DNA from: Arthrobacter dokdonellae
GTDB taxonomy: Bacteria > Actinomycetota > Actinomycetes > Actinomycetales > Micrococcaceae
DNA length: 64,000 nt
NCBI RefSeq assembly: GCF_003268655.1
Contig: NZ_CP029642.1
Span: forward strand, 2,418,001 to 2,482,000
Reading direction: 5' to 3'
Shown here: positions 25,996 to 35,279 of the stretch, in pieces
Numbering within the stretch: position 1 is the stretch's first letter
How the letters are laid out: every line of letters begins with the position of its first letter
Program-made: the position numbers and the translations under genes
The notes under the pieces: model-generated
The model's input: only the letters and a program-made list of their open reading frames with translations
Databases searched by the model: none
Told to the model about the DNA's origin: nothing

Positions 25996-26769
25996 CTAGG
26001 GCACGGAGCGGTCCGGGCCGGCCCACCACGCGCCGCGGCAGCTGAGCCACAGCGTCGTTGCAGCGGCCAGGGAGTTGACCAGAAGCAGCGAAATCAACAC
26101 CAGCAGCTGGATCAGCCCGGCATCCAGCGGCGCGGCACCGCCCAGGATCATGCCGACGAACGCGCCCGGGAGCGTCACCAGCCCGGCGGTGCGGGTCTGG
26201 TCGACGGAAGGCAGCACCGCCTCCCCGGCCACGGGCCGGCCCACCATCAGCCGGGCGGCCGGCCACATGAACCCCAGCGCCACGGCCGCCTCCACTTCAC
26301 CACGCCGTACCAGCAGCTCGTCCTCAACGCGACGGCCGCTGAGCGTCACGGTGGACATGGCCCCGCCAATCTGCTGGCCCAGCACGGCGATGATGGCCAG
26401 GGCCGAAAACGGCAGCACGCCTGCGGCGAACATCAGGGCGGCAACAGGCACCACGCCGGCAGCCAGGGGGAGAGCCGCCAGCCACCACCGGCCCTGCCGT
26501 GCAACCCGGCGCCCGCACGTCCAGACCCCGACCAGAAACATGAGCGTCACAAAGGCAAAGGCCCAGGCGCCGCGATTGGCGAGGAACGCGATGACCAGGG
26601 CGACGACGGTCAGCTGGATGAGGGCGCGGCACCCCGCCACCACCATCTGGGCCGGCGGCCGGTCCAGCCAGACACGCCACACGACGGCGGCCAGGGCCAG
26701 CAATACCGCCAGCAGGACCCACGCGCTCGGGCCAAGCACGAGAAGGGTCGAATTGTCCACAAACGCCAT
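25996..26769 (-). CDS. FetB-like ABC transporter permease (UPF0014)
   Basis: A 257-residue membrane protein of the FetB/UPF0014 family, whose E. coli member is the permease of a putative iron exporter. It has about seven hydrophobic segments; the family signature is VDQTRTAGLVTLPGAFVGMILGGAAPLDAG near the C-terminus and AVLGQQIGGAMSTVTLSGRRVEDEL in the middle. No partner ATPase (FetA) is adjacent, which is unusual, so it may use one encoded elsewhere. It is convergent with NDH-2 and divergent from rpsA. Confidence 0.85.
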   Translation of the reverse strand: MAFVDNSTLLVLGPSAWVLLAVLLALAAVVWRVWLDRPPAQMVVAGCRALIQLTVVALVIAFLANRGAWAFAFVTLMFLVGVWTCGRRVARQGRWWLAALPLAAGVVPVAALMFAAGVLPFSALAIIAVLGQQIGGAMSTVTLSGRRVEDELLVRRGEVEAAVALGFMWPAARLMVGRPVAGEAVLPSVDQTRTAGLVTLPGAFVGMILGGAAPLDAGLIQLLVLISLLLVNSLAAATTLWLSCRGAWWAGPDRSVP

Positions 26770-26790
26770 TATCGCCGTCGTGCCGGCATT

Positions 26791-26819
26791 TTGCGCTCCT
26801 TGGCGTGGGCCACTAGACT
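26791..26819 (+). promoter_or_regulatory. Promoter of rpsA
   Basis: TTGCGC (26791-26796) and TAGACT (26814-26819) are 17 bases apart. The predicted transcript has a leader of about 143 bases before the ATG at 26970. A second -10-like TATCAT occurs at 26884-26889. S1 genes are often autoregulated through long leaders, but no specific structure was identified here. Confidence 0.6.
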
Positions 26820-26969
26820 AAACGGGCGTGTAATGCGTGGTTTGTGCCCCGAAACGGGTACGTCACCGCGCGCTGTCCGCAGGTATCATCCGCAGGAACC
26901 CCTGCAACCATAATAATTCCGGGACTACGTCCCGGCGAAGCCAACTATCCACATCGGAGCCCCTACTAC

Positions 26970-28448
26970 ATGACCATCACGACCCCCGAGAAGACTGGTA
27001 CCACGCCTGTTGTTGCCATCAACGACATCGGTACTGCTGAAGAATTCCTCGCCGCAGTGGACGCAACCATCAAGTACTTCAACGACGGCGATCTCGTCGA
27101 AGGTGTAGTTGTCAAGGTTGACCGCGACGAAGTTCTGCTCGACATCGGTTACAAGACCGAAGGCGTCATCCCCTCCCGCGAGCTTTCCATCAAGCACGAC
27201 GTCGACCCCGGTGACGTTGTCGCCGTGGGCGATCAGGTCGAAGCCCTGGTCCTCACGAAGGAAGACAAGGAAGGCCGTCTCATCCTCTCCAAGAAGCGCG
27301 CGCAGTACGAGCGTGCCTGGGGCGATATCGAGAAGGTCAAGGAAGAAGACGGCGTCGTCACCGGTACCGTCATCGAGGTGGTCAAGGGTGGTCTTATCCT
27401 CGACATCGGCCTGCGCGGCTTCCTGCCCGCGTCGCTCGTCGAGATGCGCCGCGTGCGCGACCTCGCTCCGTACATCGGCCAGCAGATCGAAGCCAAGATC
27501 ATCGAGCTGGACAAGAACCGCAACAACGTGGTGCTTTCCCGCCGTGCCTGGCTGGAGCAGACCCAGTCCGAGGTCCGCTCCACGTTCCTCAACAAGCTGG
27601 AAAAGGGCCAGGTCCGTCCCGGCGTCGTGTCCTCCATCGTCAACTTCGGTGCCTTCGTGGACCTGGGCGGCGTAGACGGCCTCGTCCACGTTTCCGAGCT
27701 GTCCTGGAAGCACATCGACCACCCCTCCGAGGTTGTCGAAGTTGGCCAGGAAGTCACCGTCGAGGTGCTCGAAGTGGACCTGGACCGCGAGCGTGTTTCG
27801 CTCTCGCTCAAGGCAACGCAGGAAGACCCGTGGCAGACCTTCGCCCGCACCCACGCCCTGGGGCAGGTTGTGCCGGGTAAGGTCACGAAGCTGGTTCCGT
27901 TCGGTGCGTTCGTCCGCGTCGAAGACGGCATCGAAGGCCTGGTCCACATCTCCGAGCTGGCCGTGCGCCACGTGGAGCTGGCCGAGCAGGTTGTCTCCGT
28001 GGGCGACGAACTGTTCGTCAAGGTCATCGACATCGACCTGGAACGCCGCCGCATCTCGCTGTCGCTCAAGCAGGCCAACGAAGGCGTGGACATCGACTCC
28101 ACCGAGTTCGACCCCGCCCTGTACGGCATGGTTGCCGAGTACGACGAAGAAGGCAACTACAAGTACCCCGAGGGCTTCGACCCCGAGTCGAACGAATGGC
28201 TCGAAGGCTACGAGACCCAGCGCGCCGTATGGGAGCAGCAGTACGCTGACGCCCAGGCACGTTGGGAAGCCCACAAGAAGCAGGTGTCCCAGCATGCCGC
28301 GGAAGATGCGGCAGCTGACGGCAGCGAGGCCGGCGAGTCCGCAGGGACCAGCTACTCGTCCGAGCCCGCCGCAACCGACACCGGTGCCGGCACGCTTGCT
28401 TCCGACGAGGCCCTTGCCGCACTGCGCGAGAAGCTCACCGGAAACTAA
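26970..28448 (+). CDS. rpsA: 30S ribosomal protein S1
   Basis: A 492-residue S1 protein, which holds mRNA on the small ribosomal subunit. Four S1 (OB-fold) domains are visible: about residues 35-105, 122-190, 207-275 and 292-360, for example GDLVEGVVVKVDRDEVLLDIGYKTEGVIP, GVVTGTVIEVVKGGLILDIGLRGFLPASL, RPGVVSSIVNFGAFVDLGGVDGLVHVSEL and VPGKVTKLVPFGAFVRVEDGIEGLVHISEL. An acidic tail follows. This is the four-domain actinobacterial form, not the six-domain form of E. coli. The ATG at 26970 with GGAG at 26956-26959 is chosen over upstream in-frame starts. Confidence 0.97.
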   Translation: MTITTPEKTGTTPVVAINDIGTAEEFLAAVDATIKYFNDGDLVEGVVVKVDRDEVLLDIGYKTEGVIPSRELSIKHDVDPGDVVAVGDQVEALVLTKEDKEGRLILSKKRAQYERAWGDIEKVKEEDGVVTGTVIEVVKGGLILDIGLRGFLPASLVEMRRVRDLAPYIGQQIEAKIIELDKNRNNVVLSRRAWLEQTQSEVRSTFLNKLEKGQVRPGVVSSIVNFGAFVDLGGVDGLVHVSELSWKHIDHPSEVVEVGQEVTVEVLEVDLDRERVSLSLKATQEDPWQTFARTHALGQVVPGKVTKLVPFGAFVRVEDGIEGLVHISELAVRHVELAEQVVSVGDELFVKVIDIDLERRRISLSLKQANEGVDIDSTEFDPALYGMVAEYDEEGNYKYPEGFDPESNEWLEGYETQRAVWEQQYADAQARWEAHKKQVSQHAAEDAAADGSEAGESAGTSYSSEPAATDTGAGTLASDEALAALREKLTGN

Positions 28449-28470
28449 TCCGCCAAGGCGGGTGCAGTTC

Positions 28471-28504
28471 AGCGGGTCCTCCACCTCCGGGTGGGGGACC
28501 CGCT
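28471..28504 (+). terminator. Intrinsic terminator of rpsA
   Basis: AGCGGGTCCTCCACC (28471-28485) and GGTGGGGGACCCGCT (28490-28504) pair at 14 of 15 positions around a TCCG loop, then CCCTTT. This is the clearest terminator in the window. Confidence 0.85.
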
Positions 28505-28554
28505 CCCTTTAACCCGCGGCGCCCCGGCCCGGGGGGAAACCCAGCAGTGGCCGG

Positions 28555-29271
28555 CTAGCGGCTGCCCCGTGGGAGCGGGGTGTCCACCCAGTCGCGGCCG
28601 GCCGCGACCAGGGCGCCTTCGCCCGACGTCAAAGACGCCAGGCGTTCCTGTGCAGCAGCAATCACGGCAGCATCGTCGGCCATGGCCAGTCCCACCTTTG
28701 TCCCGTCGGCATCGTAACTGTTGCCCGTCATGACGTAACCGGCACTGCGGAGCTCGTTTTCCAGCCGCCCCGCCGCCGCGTGCGGGGCGGAGACCGTGAA
28801 GCGCTGCATCCGGTCCCGGCGGACCAGGGGCGCCAGCTCAAGCGCCGAGCTGACCGACTCCGAATATGCCCGCACCAGTCCGCCCGCGCCCAGCAGGATC
28901 CCGCCAAAATAGCGGACGACGACGGCGCAAACGTCACTGAGGTCGGCGGCGGGGGCCGCTGCGGTCCCGGTTTCGCGCTTTAACAGGGCATCAAGCATCG
29001 GCTGCCCCGCCGTGCCGGAGGGTTCGCCGTCGTCGTTCGAGCGTTGCACCGCCCTGTCCGCCCCCAACACAAACGCGGAGCAGTGGTGGCGGGCATCGGA
29101 AAACTCGCGCCGCAGCTCGGTGATCAGCCCGCGGGCAGCAGCCTCGTCGCCCACGCGGCGCAGGACCGTGATGAAGCGAGAACGCTTGATGGCGAGCTCG
29201 TGGCGGAAATCCGCCCCCGCGGCCAAGGTTGCGTAGCTGTTGGGAACGACAGGCGTCGAGGGAGGGGTCAC
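28555..29271 (-). CDS. YigZ/IMPACT-family protein
   Basis: A 238-residue protein of the YigZ/IMPACT family (UPF0029). The N-terminal fold holds the family run RRVGDEAAARGLITELRREFSDARHHCSAFVLG, then NDDGEPSGTAGQPML and VVVRYFGGILLGAGGLVRAYSESVSSAL, both strongly conserved. A ferredoxin-like C-terminal domain follows. In eukaryotes the domain regulates translation through GCN2; the bacterial role is not settled. It is divergent from the BTAD regulator. Confidence 0.93.
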   Translation of the reverse strand: MTPPSTPVVPNSYATLAAGADFRHELAIKRSRFITVLRRVGDEAAARGLITELRREFSDARHHCSAFVLGADRAVQRSNDDGEPSGTAGQPMLDALLKRETGTAAAPAADLSDVCAVVVRYFGGILLGAGGLVRAYSESVSSALELAPLVRRDRMQRFTVSAPHAAAGRLENELRSAGYVMTGNSYDADGTKVGLAMADDAAVIAAAQERLASLTSGEGALVAAGRDWVDTPLPRGSR

Positions 29272-29383
29272 CCCGCCATACTAGCCGCGGCCACGGGCAG
29301 CATTCCTTTCTTGATGGCGGCGGGCGGCCGGTGGAAGAATGGTGGGGACCGGTCAGTCCTTTGCGGCCTAAGGGCGTTGAGTC

Positions 29384-32300
29384 ATGTTGCGACTTGAATT
29401 CCTGGGAGAGCAGCGCGTGAGTTTTGAAGGGGCGGCGCCAGCGCCGTCGCTGGTGTCGGGGCGCGCGCTGGAAATTCTGGCCTTCCTTGTGCTCCACGCG
29501 GGCCTCCCGCAGGAACGCGTACGGCTTGCGGGGCTCATCTGGCCCGATTCCTCCGAAGGCCAGTCGCGGACCAACCTCCGTCGCGAGTTGCACGGCCTGC
29601 GCCAGCTGCCAGGGCTTGCCCACCTCATCCAGGCGGATGGCGCCGCACTGCTGTGGCGGGAGGGGGATGGCTCGCGCTCGGATGTGTACGACTTCATGCG
29701 GCACCGGGAACTGGCGCTTCGCTTGGCACGGGAACGCGACCCCGGCGGGGGCCGCCTGCACGCTGCTGCCGCGATCGGCGCCTACAAGGGACAGCTGCTG
29801 CCCGGCATGTATTCCGATTGGGTCCTGGTGGAACGGGAGCGGCTTCACCGGCAGTGCGTGGAACTGTGCGACCTCGTCGCGCGCGCCCCGGACACTGACC
29901 TGCACGGCGCGCTCGGGGCCGCCCGGCGACGGCTGCAGCTGGAACCGCTGGAGGAGGCCGGGTACCAAACACTGATGGAACTGCAGTGCCGGGCCGGCGA
30001 CGCGGCGGCCGCGCTGGGGACCTATCACCGGTGCGCGTCGGTCCTCGAACAGGAACTGCACGTGAAGCCCGGATGGCGCACCAAGGAGCTCGCCCGCCGG
30101 CTGCTCGGCCACCTGCCTGTCGGCCGGCCCGACGGCGGGCGTGCCGTCATGGCGCTCGCGCCGGGCCCCGGCTCAAGGCCCCCGGTGGGACGTGGGCGCG
30201 AAGAAAGGCTGCTGCTGAAGCGGTGGGCGCGTGCCGCCGCCGGGGCGCCGGGCCTGGTGGTGGTGCGCGGCGAAGCCGGCGTGGGCAAGACCCGCCTGCT
30301 GGTGTCCCTGTTGGCCGCCGCCACGTCGGAAGGGGCCGCCACGGCCTACGCGCGGTGTTTCCGGGGTGTGGGTCGGATGGCCCTCGCCCCGGTGTCTGAG
30401 TGGCTGCGCAGCGCCGACTTCGATGCCGTCGCCGCCACGGCCGATGGTGCCTGGACCACGGAACTGGCCAGGCTCCTGCCCCGGGACACCGGTGGAGACC
30501 CGCCGCGGCGGGAACCGGACGTGGTGAACGGGCCGGACAACGCACTGGCGGACGCGTGGCGCCGGCGGGCGTTTTATGAAGGCGTTTCCCAGGCGGTCCT
30601 GGCCGCCGGCCGGCCCACGCTGCTGGTGCTTGACGACCTGCAGTGGTGTGACGAGGAGTCCCTTGACTGGCTGGCGTTCCTCTTCGCCCATGCACCGGCG
30701 GCAAGGCTCTTGGTCGCGGCCGGTGTCCGCCCGGGTGACCTGCTGCGGGCCCCGGCGGCCCGGGCCGGACTGGAGGTCCTGCACGACGCCGGCTGGGCGG
30801 AACAGCTGGAGCTGCCGCCACTGGATGCAGCCAGCTCCGCGGAACTTGCCGCGTCCGTCCTGGACCGCAGGCTCACTGCGGCGGAGGAATCCCTGCTGCA
30901 GGGCGCCACCGGCGGCTACCCGCTGTACGTTGTGGAAGCGGCCCGGGGCATGGCAGGCTCCAGCCTCGCCGACGTGCTTGCCGGCGCGACCGCGGGCCAG
31001 GGACTGCTGGACCGGCGCCTGGCGCAATGCTCGCGCCAGGCCAGGACCGTGGCCACGCTGGCGGCCGCCGTCGGACGGGAATTCCCGCTCGAACTGATCG
31101 CCCGCGCCTCGGGCATCGAGGAACAGGCGCTGGTCCGTGCCGTTGACGAACTGTGGCGGCTGCGGATCCTGCGTGAACAGCGCGGCGGCTACGATTTCTC
31201 GCACGACCTCTTACGCCAGTGCGCTTATGAACTGGCTTCGCCTCCCCAGCGCTGGCGGCTTCACCGGCGCCTGGCCGAAGCCATGGAAGCGCTTCACCCC
31301 GGCAATTCCACGGCGGTTGCAGCCCAACTCGCAGAGCAGTACCGAAGGAGTGGGAACGTGGACCGGGCCGTCCACTTTTATCTGCAGGCAGGAGACGCCG
31401 CGACAAGCATCTTCGCCAATGCCCGCGCCATATCGGACTACCAGGACGCACTGAACCTCCTCACATCGCGGGAACCCCGAGCCGGCAACGCCGGCCAGGA
31501 ACTCGACGTACTGCTGCGCATGCCCGCACCGCTGACTGCGTTGCGCGGATACTCATCCCCCCAACTGCGCGTGACGCTCGAACGCATCATCGAACTGTGT
31601 GGAGGGCTTGACCGGCCCAGGGACCTGGCGCGGGCGCTGATAGGACTCTTCGCCTCGACGTTCGTCCAGGGGCACACGCAGCTTGCCCACTCCCTTGCCC
31701 TGCGGGCCCTGGCGCTGGCCGGCGACATGCCGGGGCTGTCCGGGCAGGCGCACTTCGCCGCCGCGGGAGCCGCCACGAGCCTTGGCCGTCTGGATGAGGC
31801 CGTGCAACACTTCAGGCTCGCGTGGGCGCTGGGCACTGACACGCAGTCGTACATTCTGGGCACCCGCATCGACGTGCACAGCCGGGCCTGGGGCGCGCAC
31901 GCCCTCTGGCTGTCCGGCCATGGCGAGGGGGCGATGGCCCTCTCCCGCGCGTCCGTGGACCGCGCCGAGCGTTCCGGACACCCGTACAGCCTGGCCGTGG
32001 CACTGGCCTATCATGCTGTGCTGCTGGCCATGGGCATGCCATCCCGCGAATGCGCAGGTCCGGATGCTGGAGAGCTGGCCCGCACGACGGCGGCATTGGA
32101 GGAGACATGCACCCGGTACAACTTTGCCTACTACGGGCAGTGGGGCGCCATCCTGAGGGGATGGCTGTCCGGCGGGGAACCGGGCCTTGAAGCCATCCGG
32201 GGCGGGATCGGAGGGCTGCGCGCGACGGTGGCGTTTGCCCGGATGCCGTTCTGGCTGTGCCTGCTGGCCGACACCCTGCAGTCCTGCGGCCAACCGGTGG

Positions 32301-32494
32301 GGGCGGACGCCGTGCTGGCCGCCGCGCAGTCGACGGCAGTGGCACGCGGAGACCTCTGGTGGCTTCCCGAGGTGCTGCGGCGCCGGGCGCTCCTGGCGGA
32401 ACCGGCCGCCGCGGCCCGGCTGCTCGACACGGCACGGGACCTGGCGCAGGAACAGCACAGCGTCATGCTGGCGCGCCGGCTGCCGCCCCGGTGA
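29384..32494 (+). CDS. BTAD-type (SARP/AfsR-like) regulator with AAA ATPase
   Basis: A 1036-residue regulator. Residues 1-95 form an OmpR-type winged helix with the SARP pattern ([15 protein letters not shown] ... [14 protein letters not shown] ... [29 protein letters not shown]). Residues about 100-240 are the bacterial transcriptional activation domain (TPR-like). An AAA ATPase follows, with Walker [10 protein letters not shown] near 297-305 and Walker [13 protein letters not shown] near 408-419. The rest is TPR-like helices. It lacks the C-terminal LuxR helix-turn-helix of LAL proteins, so DNA binding rests on the N-terminus. Possibly activates the flavoprotein gene that begins 127 bases downstream. 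Confidence 0.9.
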   Translation: MLRLEFLGEQRVSFEGAAPAPSLVSGRALEILAFLVLHAGLPQERVRLAGLIWPDSSEGQSRTNLRRELHGLRQLPGLAHLIQADGAALLWREGDGSRSDVYDFMRHRELALRLARERDPGGGRLHAAAAIGAYKGQLLPGMYSDWVLVERERLHRQCVELCDLVARAPDTDLHGALGAARRRLQLEPLEEAGYQTLMELQCRAGDAAAALGTYHRCASVLEQELHVKPGWRTKELARRLLGHLPVGRPDGGRAVMALAPGPGSRPPVGRGREERLLLKRWARAAAGAPGLVVVRGEAGVGKTRLLVSLLAAATSEGAATAYARCFRGVGRMALAPVSEWLRSADFDAVAATADGAWTTELARLLPRDTGGDPPRREPDVVNGPDNALADAWRRRAFYEGVSQAVLAAGRPTLLVLDDLQWCDEESLDWLAFLFAHAPAARLLVAAGVRPGDLLRAPAARAGLEVLHDAGWAEQLELPPLDAASSAELAASVLDRRLTAAEESLLQGATGGYPLYVVEAARGMAGSSLADVLAGATAGQGLLDRRLAQCSRQARTVATLAAAVGREFPLELIARASGIEEQALVRAVDELWRLRILREQRGGYDFSHDLLRQCAYELASPPQRWRLHRRLAEAMEALHPGNSTAVAAQLAEQYRRSGNVDRAVHFYLQAGDAATSIFANARAISDYQDALNLLTSREPRAGNAGQELDVLLRMPAPLTALRGYSSPQLRVTLERIIELCGGLDRPRDLARALIGLFASTFVQGHTQLAHSLALRALALAGDMPGLSGQAHFAAAGAATSLGRLDEAVQHFRLAWALGTDTQSYILGTRIDVHSRAWGAHALWLSGHGEGAMALSRASVDRAERSGHPYSLAVALAYHAVLLAMGMPSRECAGPDAGELARTTAALEETCTRYNFAYYGQWGAILRGWLSGGEPGLEAIRGGIGGLRATVAFARMPFWLCLLADTLQSCGQPVGADAVLAAAQSTAVARGDLWWLPEVLRRRALLAEPAAAARLLDTARDLAQEQHSVMLARRLPPR

Positions 32495-32527
32495 CGACCA
32501 GCCCGCGCCGCAGGCACGCAGGTGCGG

Positions 32528-32561
32528 GCGAACGCAACGCGAACGCCCGCACGCCTAGCGT
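32528..32561 (+). promoter_or_regulatory. SARP-box-like direct repeat with -10 box
   Basis: GCGAACGC occurs twice, at 32528-32535 and 32539-32546, with 11-base spacing from start to start. Nine bases further is a -10-like box TAGCGT (32556-32561). SARP activators bind direct repeats 11 bases apart lying about 8 bases ahead of the -10, so the layout fits. The same stretch also forms GTGCGGGCG/CGCCCGCAC inverted arms (32522-32530, 32544-32552). Confidence 0.5.
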
Positions 32562-32621
32562 TGTCCACATCCAGGCGGACCCTGTGCCGCCAACCAGCCG
32601 ACAACCCCGGAAGGGTACGCC

Positions 32622-34013
32622 ATGAAATCCACAGCCGCCCCCATCGCTGACCTTGCCGCCCAACTGCGCGGCACCCTCATTTCAGCCGCCGACGAGGGCT
32701 ACGACGAGGCCCGCGCCGTCTACAACGCCATGATTGACCGCAGGCCGCTGGCGGTCGCCAAGTGCGCCGACGCCGGCGACGTCCAACAGTGCGTACGCTT
32801 CGCGACCGCGCACGACATTGTCCTCGCGGTGCGCGGTGGCGGGCACAATGCCGCCGGCCTCGGCACCTGGGACGATGCGCTCGTCGTGGATCTGTCCGGC
32901 ATGCGCGCCGTCGAGGTCGACGCCGGCGCCCATGAAGTCCGCGTGGACGGAGGCTGCACCTGGGCCGACGTCGACGCGGCCACCGTGCCCTTCGGCATGG
33001 CGGTTCCATCCGGCTTCCTGTCCTCCACCGGCGTCGGCGGCCTGACCCTTGGCGGCGGTGTGGGATACCTGAGCCGCCGCTACGGGCTGACCGTGGACAG
33101 CCTGCTCGGCGCCGACGTCGTGCTTGCCGACGGCACGCTCGTGACGGCCGGGCCGCACGATAACTCCGACCTCTTTTGGGCGCTGCGCGGCGGCGGCGGC
33201 AACTTCGGCGTCGTCACCTCGTTCCGCTTCGCCTGCCACGACATCGGCGACAACGGCACCGTGGTGGGCGGGCCGGTCCTCTACGACCTGGCCGACGCGC
33301 CGGACGTCATGCGCTGGTACCGTGAGCTGCTGCCCGCCCTGCCGGAGGAGCTCAGCGGTTGGATCGCCCTGCTGACCATACCGCCCGCGCCGCCGTTCCC
33401 CGAAGAATTGTGGGGCAGGAAGGCGTGCGGCGTGGTTTGGTGCTATACGGGCCCGGCCGACGAGGCCGACGCCGTGACCGCGCCGGTGCGTGAATTTGGC
33501 CGGCCGCTGCTGGTGGGCCTGCAGAGCATGCCGTTCTCGGCGCTGCAGGGCGCCTTTGATCCGTTCTACCCGGCCGGGCTTCAATGGTATTGGAAGGCGG
33601 ACATGTTCACGGAAATCAGCGACACCGCGATAGACATCCACGCAAAATTTGGCGCCCTGCTGCCGACCGGCCACTCCACCATGCACCTGTACCCTGTGGA
33701 CGGCGCCGCTGCGCGCATTGACGCGGCGGCCACGGCGTTCCCCTACCGGGGCGGCGGCTGGGCCGGGGTGATCGTCGGCGTCGACCCCGACCCCGCGCAG
33801 GCCTCCTCCATCACGGCCTGGGCGCGCAGCTACTGGGAGGAACTGCACCCGGCCTCGGCCGGCGGCGCCTATGTGAACTTCCTTGGCGACGAGGGCGACG
33901 CCCGCGTCCGGGCAGCCTACGGGGAAAACTACGCCAGGCTCGCGCGTGTCAAGGCCCAGTATGATCCGCAGAACGTGTTCCACGTCAACCAGAACATCCC
34001 GCCCGCACGCTGA
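32622..34013 (+). CDS. Berberine-bridge-enzyme-like FAD-linked oxidase
   Basis: A 463-residue secreted-type-free (no signal peptide) flavoprotein of the FAD_binding_4/BBE family. The FAD-linking histidine is H75 in AVRGGGHNAAG. Further motifs are GGLTLGGGVGYLSRRYGLTVDSLLGADVVLADG and DLFWALRGGGGNFGVVTSF, and the BBE tail YDPQNVFHVNQNIPP. The second attachment cysteine found in bicovalent members (about 60 residues on) is absent, since that region reads SSTGVGG. The likely reaction is oxidation of a sugar, alcohol or alkaloid-like substrate with hydrogen peroxide as product. It may be controlled by the upstream BTAD regulator. Confidence 0.9.
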   Translation: MKSTAAPIADLAAQLRGTLISAADEGYDEARAVYNAMIDRRPLAVAKCADAGDVQQCVRFATAHDIVLAVRGGGHNAAGLGTWDDALVVDLSGMRAVEVDAGAHEVRVDGGCTWADVDAATVPFGMAVPSGFLSSTGVGGLTLGGGVGYLSRRYGLTVDSLLGADVVLADGTLVTAGPHDNSDLFWALRGGGGNFGVVTSFRFACHDIGDNGTVVGGPVLYDLADAPDVMRWYRELLPALPEELSGWIALLTIPPAPPFPEELWGRKACGVVWCYTGPADEADAVTAPVREFGRPLLVGLQSMPFSALQGAFDPFYPAGLQWYWKADMFTEISDTAIDIHAKFGALLPTGHSTMHLYPVDGAAARIDAAATAFPYRGGGWAGVIVGVDPDPAQASSITAWARSYWEELHPASAGGAYVNFLGDEGDARVRAAYGENYARLARVKAQYDPQNVFHVNQNIPPAR

Positions 34014-34031
34014 GCCGTGACACGGCGCCGC

Positions 34032-34037
34032 TACACT
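34032..34037 (+). promoter_or_regulatory. -10 box of coaE, likely leaderless
   Basis: TACACT ends six bases before the ATG at 34044, the spacing of a leaderless start. There is no Shine-Dalgarno sequence ahead of that ATG. Confidence 0.5.
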
Positions 34038-34043
34038 TGGTCA

Positions 34044-35249
34044 ATGCTTTCGATTGGTCTCACGGGCGGCATCGCCGCCGGCAAGTCCCTGCTGTCCGTG
34101 CGCTTCCGTGAACTGGGCGCGGTGCTGGTCGACGCCGACCGGCTGGCCAGGGACGTCGTGGCGCCCGGCACGCCCGGGCTGGCCGCCGTCGCGGCCGAGT
34201 TCGGCCCGCAGGTCCTCGCGGCGGACGGCGCGCTGGACCGGCCCAAACTGGGCTCCCTGGTCTTCGCCGACAAGGACCGGCTCGCCGCACTGAACGCCAT
34301 TGTCCATCCGCTGGTCCGGGCCGCGGCCGCGCACCTGAAGGACCACGCCGGGCCGGGTGCCATCGTGGTCCAGGACATCCCCCTGCTCGTGGAGACCGGG
34401 CAGGGGGCCGACTTCCACCTGGTGGTGGTGGTCGACGCGCCCGCGGAACAGCGCCTGGCCCGGATGGTGGAGGCCCGGGGGATGACGCCCGGGGACGCCA
34501 GGGCCCGCATGGCGGCGCAGGCCGGCGACGCGCAACGGCGCGCGGCGGCCGACGTCGTGCTGGACAACTCCGGCACCCCCGAGGCGGCGCTGGCGGCCCT
34601 TGACGCGCTGTGGGAGGCGCGGCTGGTGCCGTTTGCCCGCAACCTGGCGGCCGGCGTGCCAGCCGTTCCTGCCGGCCCGCCCGCCATCACGGGCCCGGAC
34701 CCGGCCTGGCCGGCCCAGGCAGTCCGGCTGGCGGCCCGCATCGGGAAGGCGGCCGGGTGTGCCGGCGTCGCCGTGGACCACATCGGTTCAACGTCCGTCC
34801 CCGGTCTGGCCGCCAAGGATGTCCTTGACCTGCAGCTGCGTGTGAAGTCCCTGGCGGACGCGGATGCGGTGGCCCCGGCGCTGGCCGCGGCCGGCTTTCC
34901 GCGGAGAGCGGGACAGTGGTGGGACACGGGGCACGACTTTGCCGGGGGCCGTCCAGGGGAGCGGTGGGAGAAGCGCTTCCACAACGCCGCCGACCCCGGC
35001 CGCCCCGTGAACCTGCACGTCAGGGTTGACGGGTCACCGGCGGCCCTGCTCGCGCTGGCGTTCCGGGACTGGCTTCGGGCCGACGCCGGCGTCCGGGCGC
35101 GCTACGAATCCATGAAGCGAGGGCTGGCCGCCGCACACGCTGGGGACGCCACCACGGCCGCCTATGCCGATGCCAAGGAGCCGTGGTTTGCCTCGGCGGT
35201 GCCGGAGATGGCACGGTGGCGGCTGCAGCGGTCCAGCCAGGAATCCTGA
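34044..35249 (+). CDS. coaE: Dephospho-CoA kinase fused to a GrpB (UPF0157) domain
   Basis: A 401-residue fusion. Residues 1-200 are dephospho-CoA kinase, which phosphorylates the ribose of dephospho-CoA in the last step of coenzyme A synthesis: P-loop GLTGGIAAGKS (about 5-15), VDADRLARDVV and the lid QDIPLLVETG. Residues about 215-401 are GrpB/UPF0157, a nucleotidyltransferase-like fold: VDHIGSTSVPGLAAKDVLDLQL and VNLHVRVDGSPAALLALAFRDWLRAD. The same fusion is known in mycobacterial CoaE; the job of the second part is uncertain. Start set by the family and the leaderless promoter. uvrB follows 30 bases later. Confidence 0.95.
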   Translation: MLSIGLTGGIAAGKSLLSVRFRELGAVLVDADRLARDVVAPGTPGLAAVAAEFGPQVLAADGALDRPKLGSLVFADKDRLAALNAIVHPLVRAAAAHLKDHAGPGAIVVQDIPLLVETGQGADFHLVVVVDAPAEQRLARMVEARGMTPGDARARMAAQAGDAQRRAAADVVLDNSGTPEAALAALDALWEARLVPFARNLAAGVPAVPAGPPAITGPDPAWPAQAVRLAARIGKAAGCAGVAVDHIGSTSVPGLAAKDVLDLQLRVKSLADADAVAPALAAAGFPRRAGQWWDTGHDFAGGRPGERWEKRFHNAADPGRPVNLHVRVDGSPAALLALAFRDWLRADAGVRARYESMKRGLAAAHAGDATTAAYADAKEPWFASAVPEMARWRLQRSSQES

Positions 35250-35266
35250 CCGTGCCGCAACCGGAG

Positions 35267-35272
35267 TAGCCT
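35267..35272 (+). promoter_or_regulatory. -10 box of uvrB, likely leaderless
   Basis: TAGCCT lies seven bases ahead of the ATG at 35280. GGAG at 35262-35265 is too far upstream to be a normal ribosome site. No LexA box was seen here. Confidence 0.45.
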
Positions 35273-35279
35273 TAAGCCC

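Noticed and set aside
25976..26000. Direct repeat CCGGACTAGG over the NDH-2 stop
   Set aside because: Two ten-base copies 15 bases apart in a convergent 3' region can arise by chance; no further copies.
34017..34043. Upstream GTG start for coaE
   Set aside because: The family start and the TACACT box six bases ahead favour the ATG at 34044.
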